From positions 2,437,423 to 2,501,422 of the forward strand of contig GG745328.1 in NCBI GenBank assembly GCA_000151295.1: a stretch of DNA of 64,000 bases, given 5' to 3'. The notes under the pieces were generated by a model that was not told where the DNA came from, made no database searches, and worked only from the letters and a program-made list of their open reading frames with translations. The position numbers were made by a program, and so were the translations under genes. This DNA comes from Allomyces macrogynus ATCC 38327 (taxonomy: Eukaryota; Blastocladiomycota; Blastocladiomycetes; Blastocladiales; Blastocladiaceae). Each line of letters opens with the position of its first letter. The first letter of the stretch is position 1. Below are positions 32,853 through 43,711 of the stretch, piece after piece.

Positions 32853-34763
32853 CTAGATCCCAGACGAATCCACCACCATCGCATCCGATATCGGCTCCCC
32901 TCCTCCCGACGACACCGGCCCTGCAGTGCTACTGCTCGCGCCCCCACTCGCCTGTATCTGCTGCACCTGCATCTGCTCCTCGGCAATCCGCAGACTCTGC
33001 CGCGTGTACTGGTTGGGGTGCTCAATCGGCTCAACCAGATCCCTTGGCACGGTCGGGTGCGTCGCCTCAAAGCACCGCGTGCACGCGAGCTGGTAATGCC
33101 CTTGCCGCGCGAGCTCCACGATCCCCGGGATTTCCGACTCGGGCGCGCCCTGGAACACCATCGCCGATGCGAGATTATCGGGTGAGAAGTGCTTGAACGG
33201 GCACCCGTGGTGGTCGCCGACTGACGGCGGGTTCCGCGTAATGATGTGCACGCATGAGAAGGCCTTGTAGTTGGCGCGCTTGCCTTCGAGCCCGTAATTG
33301 TGCCGAATCTTGTAGGCGTATTCTTTGCCAAACTTGTCGTCGGACGTGTGCCGGAACATGCGTCTCCAGAACGTGAGCGCTTCCTCGACGGGGAGGCCGA
33401 GCCACTGAGGTTGGGCGTGCGGGTGAGTGACGCGACAAGAGAATCAGGTGGAGAGGAAGGGAGGTCAAACGCGGACCTTGAGGAACAGACCGTATTGTTC
33501 GCGGCCATGGTACTTCAAGTGACCTTGTTGCTTGAGGTGCGTGTGCATGTGCCGCATGCACGGCGGGAAGTGCAGCGAGAGCTAGCGATTCGTGCCAAAC
33601 AAGAGCGGTCAATCCAGTATACGTGCCCTCATGGAAAAAACGGAAAAAACGGACCTTGTCCACGTCGCCGGCCGAAATCCGGCCCGCCACGTGGTTCGAC
33701 TCGTCTTTCCCCAAGTACTGCTGGCTCATGTTCTTGAGCACCGGCTCGAGCCGCTCGTCCTCGTCCATGCGCGGCAAGAACCGCGCCGTCAACTGCATTT
33801 GCTCCACGAGGTGCGTGCGGTACTCGTTGACGACGAGCGCCAAGTGGTCTTTCCCGACCAGGTAGGCGTACCCGCCCTTGACATAACATTTGCGCTTGCC
33901 CACCAGATCGAGCATGCGCGTCCAGTGCACTTTGAAAAAGAGCTCCTTGTCGACGTCGGTTGTGAACCGAGCGAGGGCGTCGCGGAGCTCGGCTTTTTCT
34001 TCGCGGGAGACCTGAAATAGAAGGAAATGGAGAGTGAGTCATCGGGTCGAGGAAAAGGGGCACGAGAAAGGGCACACACCTCCTCGATGGCAATGTTGAG
34101 CGTCTTCAAGAACTTGTTGCGGTCCTCGCCCGATTCACGGTGGAGACGGATGCTATTGTTGCACCGACGCGAATTTATCGTGAGCAGCACGACCCAAGAA
34201 GTGGTCACGGCAGCACGACGTACCGGAACAGCAGCACTTCTTGACGAACAAACCACGCGCGCAAGTCTTCGCTACACGGTCGCGTTAGGCGTGAGCGCTT
34301 GCATTTGAGCAGCATTACCAAGAAACAAAGCTCGCGCACCTCCTTGCGTAGGCGAGCCGCAACACGAAATGCGACATGTTGTCGCGATGCCGTTCCTGGT
34401 CGAGCCGCGCAATCTCGCCGGTCCGGTTCGCGTGCAGCGGCAGGTGTTCTTCCTCGGCCGCATCGAGCACTTTTTTCAGGTCATCCTCGGTCTTGTTGCG
34501 AATCTGCGCGGCCTCGAGCGCCTTGAGGACTGCCAAGTTGCTGATCAGCGAGGGCAAATTAAGAGGATGCGCGCGTCGAGCAGCGCACCTCGAAGCCGGT
34601 CGAGAGCGCAGGTCTCGAATTCCTCGACGCTGACCACGTCCCGTGGCGGGACCAGGTAGAAATTGAGCCGTGACGGGTACTGGGCCGTGGAGGTCGTCAA
34701 GTCGGGTGTGGCCGAAATGGCGCCGGTGCCGCGCAGGCGGCGCGAGGGCCGGTTGGAAAACAT
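32853..34763 (-). CDS. PRIM2: DNA primase large subunit
   Basis: Seven exons on the minus strand (34763-34589, 34529-34340, 34271-34224, 34152-34080, 34011-33655, 33581-33477, 33404-32853) give 499 residues. The N-terminal helical half has [51 protein letters not shown] and [11 protein letters not shown]. The C-terminal iron-sulfur domain has FPPCMRHMH (C289), [32 protein letters not shown] (C384), [13 protein letters not shown] (C424, C427) and HPNQY. It pairs with the catalytic PriS subunit to make RNA primers for DNA polymerase alpha. The fourth cluster Cys, which follows HPNQ in the human protein, reads NQYTRQS here. The tail past ~460 is Gln/Ser/Gly-rich and likely disordered. Confidence 0.92.
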
Positions 34764-35223
34764 GGCGGCGGCTCGGTTGGTGCTGGGTTGAATGCAGTGC
34801 GGCGGGTAGCGGGTGTCGCGAGTGCGCGAAGCTGAATGATGGGCAAGAATACTGTTGAGGACTGGCGGTCGCCGCGTCAAGTTGTTTTTGTGCTTGATCG
34901 TGCGGTAGACGGCCGGCCATCACGTCTGTCGGTGTTAATTTGAGCAGGCATGTGATGGTCTACCGCACAATGGCATCACAATGCCGCGGGTCGGGTCGCG
35001 TCGCCAACGGCCACCTCCAACGACTGCCGAGTGATATATAAGTAGTACCAGCACGACGAGCTCGCCCAGCTGGCGCTTGGTGGCAACAAGCAGCAGCACG
35101 AGCGTAGCCGCGCCCACCAGCGAATCCCCCACGACCCAGGAGAGCCCAGCAAGCACAACTGGCTGCAGCCTTCCGACTTGATATCAGCTTGGATCAACAC
35201 CAACCAACGTCGCGCCCGCAATC
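34764..35223. other. Divergent intergenic region, PRIM2 / PEX3
   Basis: 460 nt between divergent starts. A TATATAAG element sits at 35035. The rest carries no recognisable feature. Confidence 0.5.
35035..35042 (+). promoter_or_regulatory. TATA-like element upstream of PEX3
   Basis: TATATAAG lies about 180 nt before the PEX3 ATG in otherwise GC-rich sequence. It is a plausible core promoter element, but the distance to the ATG would need a long 5' UTR. Confidence 0.35.
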
Positions 35224-36674
35224 ATGTCGTCGTTTATCCGCCGGCACCGCAACAAGGTCCTCTGGCTCGGCGGCATCTCGGCTGCTGCTTGGTTACTCGG
35301 CAAGTACGCCAAAAAGCGCATCATTGAAATGACCGAACAGGCGAGCAAAGACCGTGCCGCGCAAGAAAAGTACGCCCCGACCCGACCTGACCCGTAATGA
35401 GTGGGTGGACCAGATTGCCGCGCGCAAGCTGACCTCCAATCTTGCCGACACCAGTCTGCGCCGCCGGTTTGAGCAGAACCAGCAAGACTGCACGTTCACG
35501 GTCCTCTCGATGCTGCCGATCCTGTCCGAGTCGCTCTTCCACGACCGTACCGCCGAGCTGCTCGTTGCGGCATTGCAACGGCAAAAGAATGCCGCTGGTA
35601 CCGACCCCGACGCGCCTGCCCCACCACTCTCCGACGCAGCGACCAACAAGTACGCGGCGCTCTCCAAGCAAGAGATTTGGAACGAGCTCAAGATTGTCAA
35701 TTTCACGCAGCTCTTGACGGCGCTCTACTCGGTCACGCTGCTCACGGCCATGACGCGCGTGCAGCTCAACCTCGTCGGTCGCTTGATTTATCTCGACAGC
35801 GTGCTGTTCAACCCGGCACGGCCCGAGGATATTGCGCTGCAAGGATCGACCGATAAGTTTTTGCCGCACCAGACGGAACACCGGTTCTTGACGTTTTCGT
35901 GGTACTTTTTGCACGTCGGGTGGAAGCAGTGTGCGGACCGCGTGCGCAATGCCGTCGAGAGCGTATTGGGGAGGTTCGTTTCGCTTTTCCTGCAGCGCTC
36001 ATGGGGCGGGTGATGGCCGTGGACTAACAGGCCTGGTTGTTCAGCGTCCCGCTCAAGAAGAGCATAACTGCGGCCGAGCTCAACAACCTCCTGGCCGAAA
36101 TTCGCGTGCGCGTCGAGAGCGACGATTTCACTGACGTGCGCGCCAAGCCGTTCCCGTACGCATGCTTCCCTCCTCCGCTCTCATCCTGGCGCTACTCGCA
36201 CCCGCCCGCTCACTCGAACCCCTTCCTTCCTCTAGCTTCCAAAAATACCTCCTTCCCATCGAAGACGACGAGCTCACAACCCTTGAACAGGGCGGCGCCC
36301 ACGTCGACCACACCGTCGGCACCTCTGGCCGCGTGACCGACCCGGTCCTGCGCCGACTCCTCGACGAGTGCCGCGACATCTTTGACGCGCCCGACTTTGC
36401 GCGCGTCGTGCAGTCCGCGCTCGACTCTGTGTTCGGGATCGCGACCGCACACTTGACGGCCGACATGCCCGTGCCACCGAGTATTGTGGAGGTCGAGAGC
36501 GAGGTGGCGACGGGGGTGCCCATGGCCACGTTGCTGCCCAAGGCCAAGCAGCTCGTGCATGGCGTGATCAACGGGGTGCCGAACGAGTATATCGCGGCAC
36601 TGTCCCGGCACGCGCCGCTGCAGCAGTTTGCGACGCTGATTTACGCGCAGTTTTCGGATCACTGTGTCGAGTAG
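35224..36674 (+). CDS. PEX3: Peroxisomal biogenesis factor 3
   Basis: Four exons, 35224-35369, 35455-35973, 36045-36155 and 36236-36674, give 404 residues. The N-terminus FIRRHRNKVLWLGGISAAAWLLGKYA is the PEX3 signal-anchor: a basic cluster plus a membrane helix. Splicing out 35370-35454 joins DRAAQEN to LRRRFEQNQQDCTFTVLSMLP, the fungal PEX3 signature; unspliced sequence would hit a TAA. Further blocks are EIWNELKIVNFTQLLTALYSV, MTRVQLNLVGRLIYLD, HVGWKQCADRVRNAVE and YLLPIEDDE, then CRDIFDAPDFARVV. It docks PEX19 at the peroxisomal membrane and inserts membrane proteins. A G-rich repeat and an AATAAA signal follow the stop within 85 nt. Confidence 0.92.
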
Positions 36675-36692
36675 GGCCGGGCGTTGTAGATT

Positions 36693-36727
36693 GGTGGGTG
36701 GGGGTGGGTGGGGGTGGGTGGGTGGGG
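36693..36727. repeat. (GGTGGGTGGG)n G-rich repeat, potential quadruplex
   Basis: About 35 nt of GGTGGGTGGG-type repeats with at least six G-runs of three or more, separated by single T, start 19 nt after the PEX3 stop. On the sense strand it could fold as an RNA or DNA G-quadruplex in the 3' UTR. Confidence 0.8.
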
Positions 36728-36753
36728 AGAAGCCCATGCGGGGTTTCGTTTGT

Positions 36754-36759
36754 AATAAA
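36754..36759 (+). terminator. AATAAA polyadenylation signal of PEX3
   Basis: A canonical AATAAA sits 80 nt downstream of the PEX3 TAG, just after the G-rich repeat. Confidence 0.45.
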
Positions 36760-37031
36760 ATACAAAGATTGGGATGGATGTCGATGTTCTCTTGCCGTGG
36801 ACGGGGTTCTTTCCTCTCGACATGAACGTGGTAGCCAAGCAGTCTCTTGTGAAGTAGTCTGGGGGAAACAGCGCAGCCAACAGCGCGGCGGGGGCACAAA
36901 GGGGAAGGGGATCACGGAGTGCAGCACGGCGAAAACGAAAGCCCAACCACACGAGCGATCAAAACTGAAAATACGATATAATCCTGACAACCGGACGTGC
37001 ACGACCTCGACGATCCTAACGCACCGCGTCG

Positions 37032-38588
37032 TCAGTGCGTGTAATTCGCCGGGAAGTACCCGACCTTCCCGTTGCACTTGCCCTTCCACCAGTCATTCGT
37101 GCTCGGCGTCGCCTCCAAGATCTCGATCCGGTCGCCCACCTTGAACCCGAGATCGTCCGGCTGCTGCGCGTCAAAGTCGTAGAGCGCCGTGACCATGCGC
37201 AAGGCCGGTGCCGCAGCGGCGGCGGCGGGTGCAGGGGGCAGGGTCGGGACGACCCCCTTGGCGGGGGTTGGCATCGCCATTGTCCCCGCACCGAGGACCG
37301 GCGCGGCCGAGGCGGCGGCCGCGGGACTCTTGCCAAGCACAGGCACGGCGGCCGACGACGACGGCGGCGAGTACTGCGGCGGCGGCATCGATGACGGCGC
37401 GGAGGGCGAGACGGGCCGCGCAGCGAATGCCGACGGCGATGACGCCGAAGGAGTGATGCGTGCCGAGACCGACGGGGAAATGGTGGGCGCGACGACCGAC
37501 CCAGGCGCCGACCCAGCGCCCGACGCGGCCATGACGAGCGCTGCGGGCTTGAATTTCAAGATCGACAGTTCGTTGATGAGGTGTTCGGTGTGCGCCTTCT
37601 TGGCCTCGAAACTGGCAACAACGGGCGCGCCGAAATCAAATTGCTGGAACTGCCGCATCGGTTCCATGATCCCGAGCATGGCTTGGTAGACCTTGACTTG
37701 CAGGTAGTAGAGCGACTGGAAGCACGGGTCGATAAAGCCCTTGCGCAGGGACAGGAATTGCGGCAGCTGTGCCTTGAGCGCGTCGTTGAGCGCCGCGAAA
37801 TCATAGGTCGCCTGCTGCAATGCCTGCTCGAGCTGCAGCATGCGCCGCTCGTCCTTGACGTCCTTGGTCGGCGCCGCACGCAGCTTGGCCACGTCGACGC
37901 GGTACCGGTCGTAGTCGATGAGCTTGTGGTTGCGCTTGAGGATCGTCTTGTGGATGTTTTTGAAGATGGTCAACAGGTCGACGGCGGGCTGGATGATGCG
38001 GCGGTCGATCGACGACTATTACCGAGAACCAGATCCGCAATGAGGACACGACTCGCAACACGCGCAACATCGAAACTAGAGCACACGCACCAGCTCCTGC
38101 ATGATCATGGCCTGCGCGGCCTCGACATTGTTCATGTAGGTGCGCACGGCCTCGAGCGACTCGGGCGGTGTCGCCGTGCGCGTCATGGTCGATCGCGTCT
38201 CGGCCACCTCCGAGTAGCCCGTGCTCGACCCATCGAGCGACGGCGGAGGCGAGTTCCCGGCCGCGGCCTTGCCCGAGATGGGCGAGTAGACTTCGAGCAG
38301 CGTCGACGCAAACGTGTGCTGGTGCAAGAAGAGGGCTAGCGTAATCGTGATGGACCAAATCAGCCTGGCATTCCTCGGCGATGGACCAAGATCCCAATTA
38401 CCTTCGACCGACTTCTTGAACTTGGAGGCATCCTCTTGAAGCCGCGTCGTCGACTGCTCGAGGTGCTCAAACTCGGCATTGAGCAGGTTGAATTCCTCGT
38501 CGACCGTTTCATCGGCGTGACCCGTCTTGGTCATGACCTGGTGCGGCAGGCGCTGCACGGCCTTGACAAATCCTTTCCTGGCAAGCAT
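37032..38588 (-). CDS. BAR-SH3 protein (amphiphysin/Rvs167/Hob1 type)
   Basis: Three exons on the minus strand, 38588-38402, 38335-38091 and 38015-37032, give 471 residues. Residues ~1-270 form a BAR domain: it begins MLARKGFVKAVQRLPHQVMTKTG and has DEEFNLLNAEFEHLEQSTTRL, the KNIHKTILKRNHKLIDYDRYR block and LRKGFIDPCFQSLYYLQ. A Pro/Ala/Ser-rich linker follows. The C-terminal ~55 residues are an SH3 domain (VTALYDFDAQQPDDLGFKVGD, WWKGKCNGKVGYFPANYT) with the ALYDF and WW motifs intact. It should bend membranes at endocytic sites and link to actin-patch proteins. It terminates four residues after ANYTH, as usual for this family. Confidence 0.9.
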
Positions 38589-39077
38589 GAGCGATCCGCC
38601 GCGTTAGCGTGGGCGGGGGGCGGCAGTGGAGTAGGATGGCGCGTCGAGATGGGCACCCACCAGGACATGGTTGATGGTGATGGTGGTAGCGTTGGGTCGT
38701 GCTGGCAGAGGGTCGGCGTGCGGACTGCAGCGAGTCGGGCGGGGCTGGTACAGAGATCCCGAACAGATTGCGCAAAGTCTGGTCCGTCGTGGAGCAGAGG
38801 ACGCGGTTGTAGCTGGTCGTCGACGCGGCGACGGTGGAGTTGGTGCGGCGCGCGGTGGTGGCGCGACAGTGCGAAGGAAATCCAATGTTGCTTCTCGTTC
38901 ATTCTTGGCAGCGCGGTCACACTCGCCGAAAGATCAGCCCTCAAACTTGTCATAATTTGATTCGAAAATCGTCCATTTCACATCGATAGCACGCCAAAGA
39001 AAGGTACAATAAATATCCAAAAAGAACACGCGGATCGACCCTGCTGCCGACGCGCGACGCGAGACGAGCCACCACAA
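38589..39077. other. Intergenic, 5' flank of BAR-SH3 gene and 3' flank of RSM22
   Basis: 489 nt between two minus-strand genes. The region nearer the BAR-SH3 start is GC-rich, and the end toward RSM22 is AT-rich (AATTTGATTCG near 38953). Nothing else was seen. Confidence 0.45.
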
Positions 39078-41042
39078 TCACTGTGTGAACAGCTTGCGAC
39101 GCGGCGACCGCCGGCCCGCGCGCGATGCAGGTGGCGGCGACGGCGCTGCCGGTGGAGAGCCCTCGGGCGCGCCATCGCCGCCCGTCGACGCGTTGTGCGC
39201 CTTTCCCTCATCCACAGCAGATGGTGGCCGCGCATCTACAACTCGACCCGGCCGCGGCACCATCCCCTCAAAAAGACTCGCCAAGTCCGGCTCCCCGCGA
39301 CTCGCGTCACTCTCCTCAACGGTCACGCGCTCCGCCTTCGGCTTCTTGGGCTTCTTGACCTTCTTCTCCTTCTTGATGGCCACGTCTGTAAACTCAGCCA
39401 CGTCAGCGAACCGGCCGGCACCGCGGTTCGGGACCGACACCTTGGCGCTGTGCGGCCACTGGTCGCCCCACCCGACTTTGCGCGCGTCCTTGTAAATGTC
39501 CTTGCCCATGGATTTCGGGACGATAAGTCGTGCCGCTTGGCCGGAGGGGGCGCACACGTCGAGCAGCACGTGGCCACCACGCTTCATGGGCGGCGACAGG
39601 ACGCGCGGGTGCGGCGATGGTGCGGTAGGAGCAGTGGAAGGGTCGGTGGACGAGGTGGTCTTGCGCAGGATCAAGTAGCTGAACTTGACGTCGTCAATGT
39701 TGGTGGGCGTTTTCCGGACCAGTTGCTGGAGGGGAAAGCAAAACGAGGTGAGCGACGGAAATCCGTGCATGGGTGGGAAAAGAGAGTACGCACCGTCTTG
39801 TGCGGGAGCTGCATGCGCTGCGCGAAATGACACCAGTCGCGCGTCTTGCCGTTGGCCAATGGGCAGATGTTCATGTGCGGGCACTAGAAGTGTCCATGAG
39901 CGATGAGTTTCGTGGTCAGATGAACAGAACGGCCCCACAAAAGACGAAACTGCGTACCGGCGCCAACACGGTCCCGTTGCCCTGCTTGATGACCCAGTCG
40001 CGCACCTCGACGATCCGCTGGAATCCGAGCGGCGTGCCGCGGTCAACAACCACCAGCGTATCGCCTGTCAAGTCCCACATGGTCTTGATCAGGTTAGCGC
40101 GCATTTTCGGGTCCTCGACTTCCGACAGCAAGTAAGCCGCCATGGTCAAGTCGAAGGCCGCGTTCGGGTTAGCCGGCACAAACTCGGAAAACGCGACATT
40201 CTCGTGCCACTTCGCCGCCTTGCCAACCTCCGCGGCAACACCGAGCATGGCTGTGTTGACGTCGACAGCCGTCACGTGTGTGGAGGCACCCGCAGTCGTG
40301 TCACGCAGCGCCCAAATGGCGGTACCTGGACCCGTGCCCAGGTCCAGTGCCGATGCTGGGATGAAATCGGGCCGGATCTTGAAGAGCTCGCGCAGGGCGC
40401 GGTCAACGGCGACGAAATTGTGCGGCATGCGCGAGACCAGGTAGGCGCGCGCGAGATTCGCGTCGTAGGCGAGGTGGTGCTTCGTCAGGACCAGTTCCGG
40501 GTGGAGAAGCGAGTAGAGCGTGGGCGCGTTCTTGCCGTCGAGAATGCCCGACGTGGAGCGGAGCGAGTCGAAGATGCGCAGGGCGTGCCGGCGGATGTCG
40601 GGTCCCGGTGTGCCTGGTGGGCGCAGGGTCGGCGTGAGCGGGGCGGGATTGGGTGGAGAACCAGTGGAGGGGTTGGGCGCGTACCTTGCAAGACCGACTC
40701 GACGGCGTCGTGCAGTGCAGTGGGCAGAACGGTCATGCCCGACTTGTGCCGGTGCGGGTCCTTGTCGACCTTGGCCGACCCGAAGGGAACCAATTTCGGG
40801 TCACGGCGGCGGGATCCTGGTGCGGAAATTGGCTGCTTTGTCGCGAACGGCTCATCGCGGCGGGTCGAGGATGTTGGGTCATCGTCGCGGGTCGTGGGCG
40901 CCGTTGCTGTACTGGACCGTCGTTGTTGATCACCATGATAGCTTGCCGGCACCGCGGCGGCGGTGCGTGTCGTTGATGGTTGCAGACGACGTGTCCATGT
41001 TGCGGAGAGCATTGCGCCGTGTCGAAACGCCCGGCGCATCAT
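39078..41042 (-). CDS. RSM22: Mitochondrial small-ribosome assembly methyltransferase-like protein Rsm22/METTL17
   Basis: Four exons on the minus strand, 41042-40685, 40613-39958, 39883-39794 and 39725-39078, give 583 residues. A basic Arg/Thr-rich leader suggests mitochondrial import. The Rossmann core has the SAM-binding loop ALDLGTGPGTAIWAL and VTAVDVNTAML, then AAYLLSEV. The metal/cluster motif APCPHMNICPL with WCHFAQRMQLP is characteristic of Rsm22, as is the late SPPMKRGGHVLLDVC block. The C-terminus is Pro/Ser/Arg-rich with a lysine run (VKKPKKPKAE). The protein stabilises the mitochondrial small subunit during assembly. An alternative start lies one codon later (MMRRAF). Confidence 0.9.
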
Positions 41043-41330
41043 GGTTGTGGTTGGCTGTGGGCAACGTCGTCGTGATTCGTGAAGAGAGCAAGGTCAAATC
41101 AAATCAATTTTGTTGTGATCTGTGAGGTCGCGGTGGGGTGTGTGTGCCATGGGGCAGCGCGCTTCACATGAGGCCATGCGGTGGAAGTCGCCTGACTGCC
41201 CCGAGGGCAGCGACCGAGCATCGCAGGTGGCTCGACCACCACTCGCGACTGGCGACTTGACGACCGCCAGCTTGCGATTCGCGTTTCGCACCACCACGGC
41301 GACGCCACCGCCGACAACTGCCCGCACTGC

Positions 41331-43294
41331 ATGGGGTCGGCCGCCGCCATGCCGCTCGACCAGTTTGTGCCGCCGCCGTTCGCCCGCGTCGAAAGTCTCC
41401 GCGTTCCAGCGTCCCCGCCAGCAGCCCCGCCGGACCCGGGCCCGCACGACTCCAACAGCAATGCAACCGCTGCCCGCTCCATGACCAAGAAGAGCCGCCC
41501 TGCGCAGCGCGGCCAGTTGCCTGCCAGCTTCAAGTCGGCGTCGCCATTGCGCCCATCCGGCAGCGCCGTCGCCGCTGGCCCGGCCACTGACGTGCCGACA
41601 ACGACAATGGCCGTCGATCCGCCAGCCAATGGACCCGCCCAAGGTCCTACTGCTCTGCGCCGCAATCTACCGGCACTTTTCCAGGTTGTCTCCCCGCTTC
41701 GGACATCGGCTGCGACCGACTCGGCCGGCGCACCGCCCGCACCTGGTCCGGCAGCAATTTCTGCTGCCGATCCGCACGCCAATGGCTCGACGACGAACGG
41801 GCGCAAGCGCGACGCATTTGCGGGCCGATCGGACCACCGACGACGCTCTCCTGGACCCACCAGCGTCCAAGCGCAGGCGCATGGGAGCGCCGGTACCCGC
41901 ACTACCAACGACCAGCCCATCTGCGCCGTCGGCGCGCGGAACAGCACCAGCACCGCCACCACGACCCGCTACCAGTAGCCCAGCACCGCCTACTTCTGAC
42001 AATCGCGCGACGCCGACACCCCGACGATCGCGCACGTCGTCGACACGCCGACTGAGTCGACGCACCAGCTTGTCTCTGCGCGGGCAGCGCGCAGCCAACA
42101 GCAGAAAACTGAGTACGTCTTGTCTCCCCACGTTGCTTTCGTTTTTTCCGACTGTCTCTGACCCTTTTATTGCGGTTGTACAGTCGAGCCCGACCGCAGC
42201 GTGCCCTTCCGCGAGTACTACAAGCACATTTCCGGAGACCTGCCGCCATCCAAGCGGCTCGCGACGCTTCTCGCCTGGACGGGTGCGGCAGCCCTGCGCG
42301 CCAAATCCAAGAAGCGGCCCAATGCGCCCGACGCGGCCGCACGCAACGTGATAGATTTGGACGCCGAAGACGACGCTGGCGACGACGAGCATGGACCTCT
42401 ACATGATCCGAGCGCCCCCGGTTCAGACGCAGGATCGCTCGAAAAGGACGTGCAATTGGACGAGGCTACGCTCCAGGCTGTCGGTTCGTGGTGAACTCGT
42501 GGTTCGCACCTCCTGATGAAACGGCAGAATGCTCACCACTTTCCTCTGTGCCTTTTTGTTTCCTCGCTTTTCTAGTCAAGCAGGCCGCGCTGACCACTAT
42601 CAGCGCCATTTGGGATGGCAAGCTCCAGCTCTCGGCCGTCCACCTCGGCTCGGACGCGACCGACCAGTGGAATGCGCCCAAGCAACCAAACCCCGTCAAC
42701 ATTCGCAACCAAAACCGGCTGCGCGACCTCAACACGCAAATGGAAAAGTGCGGCCCCACTCCGTGATGTGGCTGTCCAGCGTACCAGCAACTCACTCACG
42801 CCGGTGGCTCATTTGGGTAGGAACAAGCGCGAGCTCGTGCAGTGGGAGGCGTTGGTCAAGGCCCGAAAGGAGGAGCACGCGGCGGCTGCTGAGGAACTCG
42901 CGCGGCAACGGCAACTCCCGAATCCGCCATTCGACCCGCTCCTGGCCTTGACCCCAGAGGAGCGCAAGCTGCTGGAACCACCACCATCCGTCGACGTGTC
43001 GGCTTACGACGAGCTGCAACAGCTCATGGAACTGGTTCGTTGGCCGACCTCTCATTTTATTTCGCGCGATCCAGCGTGGTGATCACTTGGCTGACCCCTT
43101 GGCTTGCCGCAACCTAGTGGGACCTTGCCAAGACTAAGGCGCAGCGCGTCGAGTCCTTGACCGAGGTTGCCAAACGGCGGGTCGCAGCCAGGGAGCAGCA
43201 GACCGCCGCGGCTGTCGACGCGTTCTTCGGCGAAACAACGCCCGACATGGCGATACCGGTCCTCGAGGCACTGTGCTCGGGGAAAACGACGTAG
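41331..43294 (+). CDS. DSN1: Kinetochore Mis12-complex subunit Dsn1/Mis13
   Basis: Six exons, 41331-41684, 41755-42112, 42184-42483, 42576-42747, 42821-43034 and 43118-43294, give 524 residues. The first ~230 residues are low-complexity Pro/Ala/Ser. The diagnostic part begins with SRRTSLSLRGQRA, the basic Aurora/CENP-C-contact patch, and continues across the splice at 42113 into VPFREYYKHISGDLPPSKRLATLLAW. Helical C-terminal segments follow (AALTTISAIWDGKL, NRLRDLNTQMEKNKRELVQWEALVKARKEEH). It is a scaffold of the Mis12 complex that joins inner centromere to Ndc80. The 70-nt first intron is inferred from the required frame change; the ATG choice is the least certain element. Confidence 0.8.
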
Positions 43295-43711
43295 TGTCGG
43301 CGCTGTGCCTGCTTTTCTGTTCTGTTCTGTGGTCGCGCCGGGTCCTCGCCGCGCCAGTCGACACTTGCCGCCCGCTTCTTCGTGTCTGGGTGAGAGCGCC
43401 TTTTCCGTTTTTATTTATTTTGTTCGCTGCTGTCCGAACAATGCTCACCACCCCCCCGGTTTTCCTTGTCGAGGGGCATTCTCTCTTCGTCTTTCATTGT
43501 CATGGCGGTTGTGATGCACAGGTTGCTTGTCAGAGATGACTGGACAAGGTCTTTCCTGCTCGCTCACACGGCAAGACAACGACGGTGGCATGACAAAACG
43601 TTGCCTCTTCATTCATTTCTCCAGATCAATGTACAATCAAAACCCACTCAAAGCACGACTCAAAACGACATGCTACGCGCGCATCCCAACGGCGCGCAGG
43701 CACCATCAATC
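43295..43711. other. Intergenic between convergent genes
   Basis: 417 nt between the DSN1 stop and the stop of the unknown minus-strand gene. Pyrimidine-rich with an AT-rich patch (TTTTTATTTATTTTG near 43408). No repeat or RNA gene was seen. Confidence 0.45.

Larger units (their letters stand above)
36675..37031. other. Intergenic between convergent PEX3 and BAR-SH3 genes
   Basis: 357 nt of 3' flanks. It holds the G-rich repeat at 36693 and a poly(A) signal at 36754. No gene was seen. Confidence 0.5.

Noticed and set aside
35354..35460. Apparent frameshift after the PEX3 signal anchor
   Set aside because: An 85-nt intron (35370-35454) with a split Asn codon restores the conserved RAAQEN/LRRRFEQ joint, so no lesion is needed.
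41331..42112. Apparent frameshift in the DSN1 N-terminal half
   Set aside because: A 70-nt GT...AG intron (41685-41754) explains the frame change with phase 0 on both sides.
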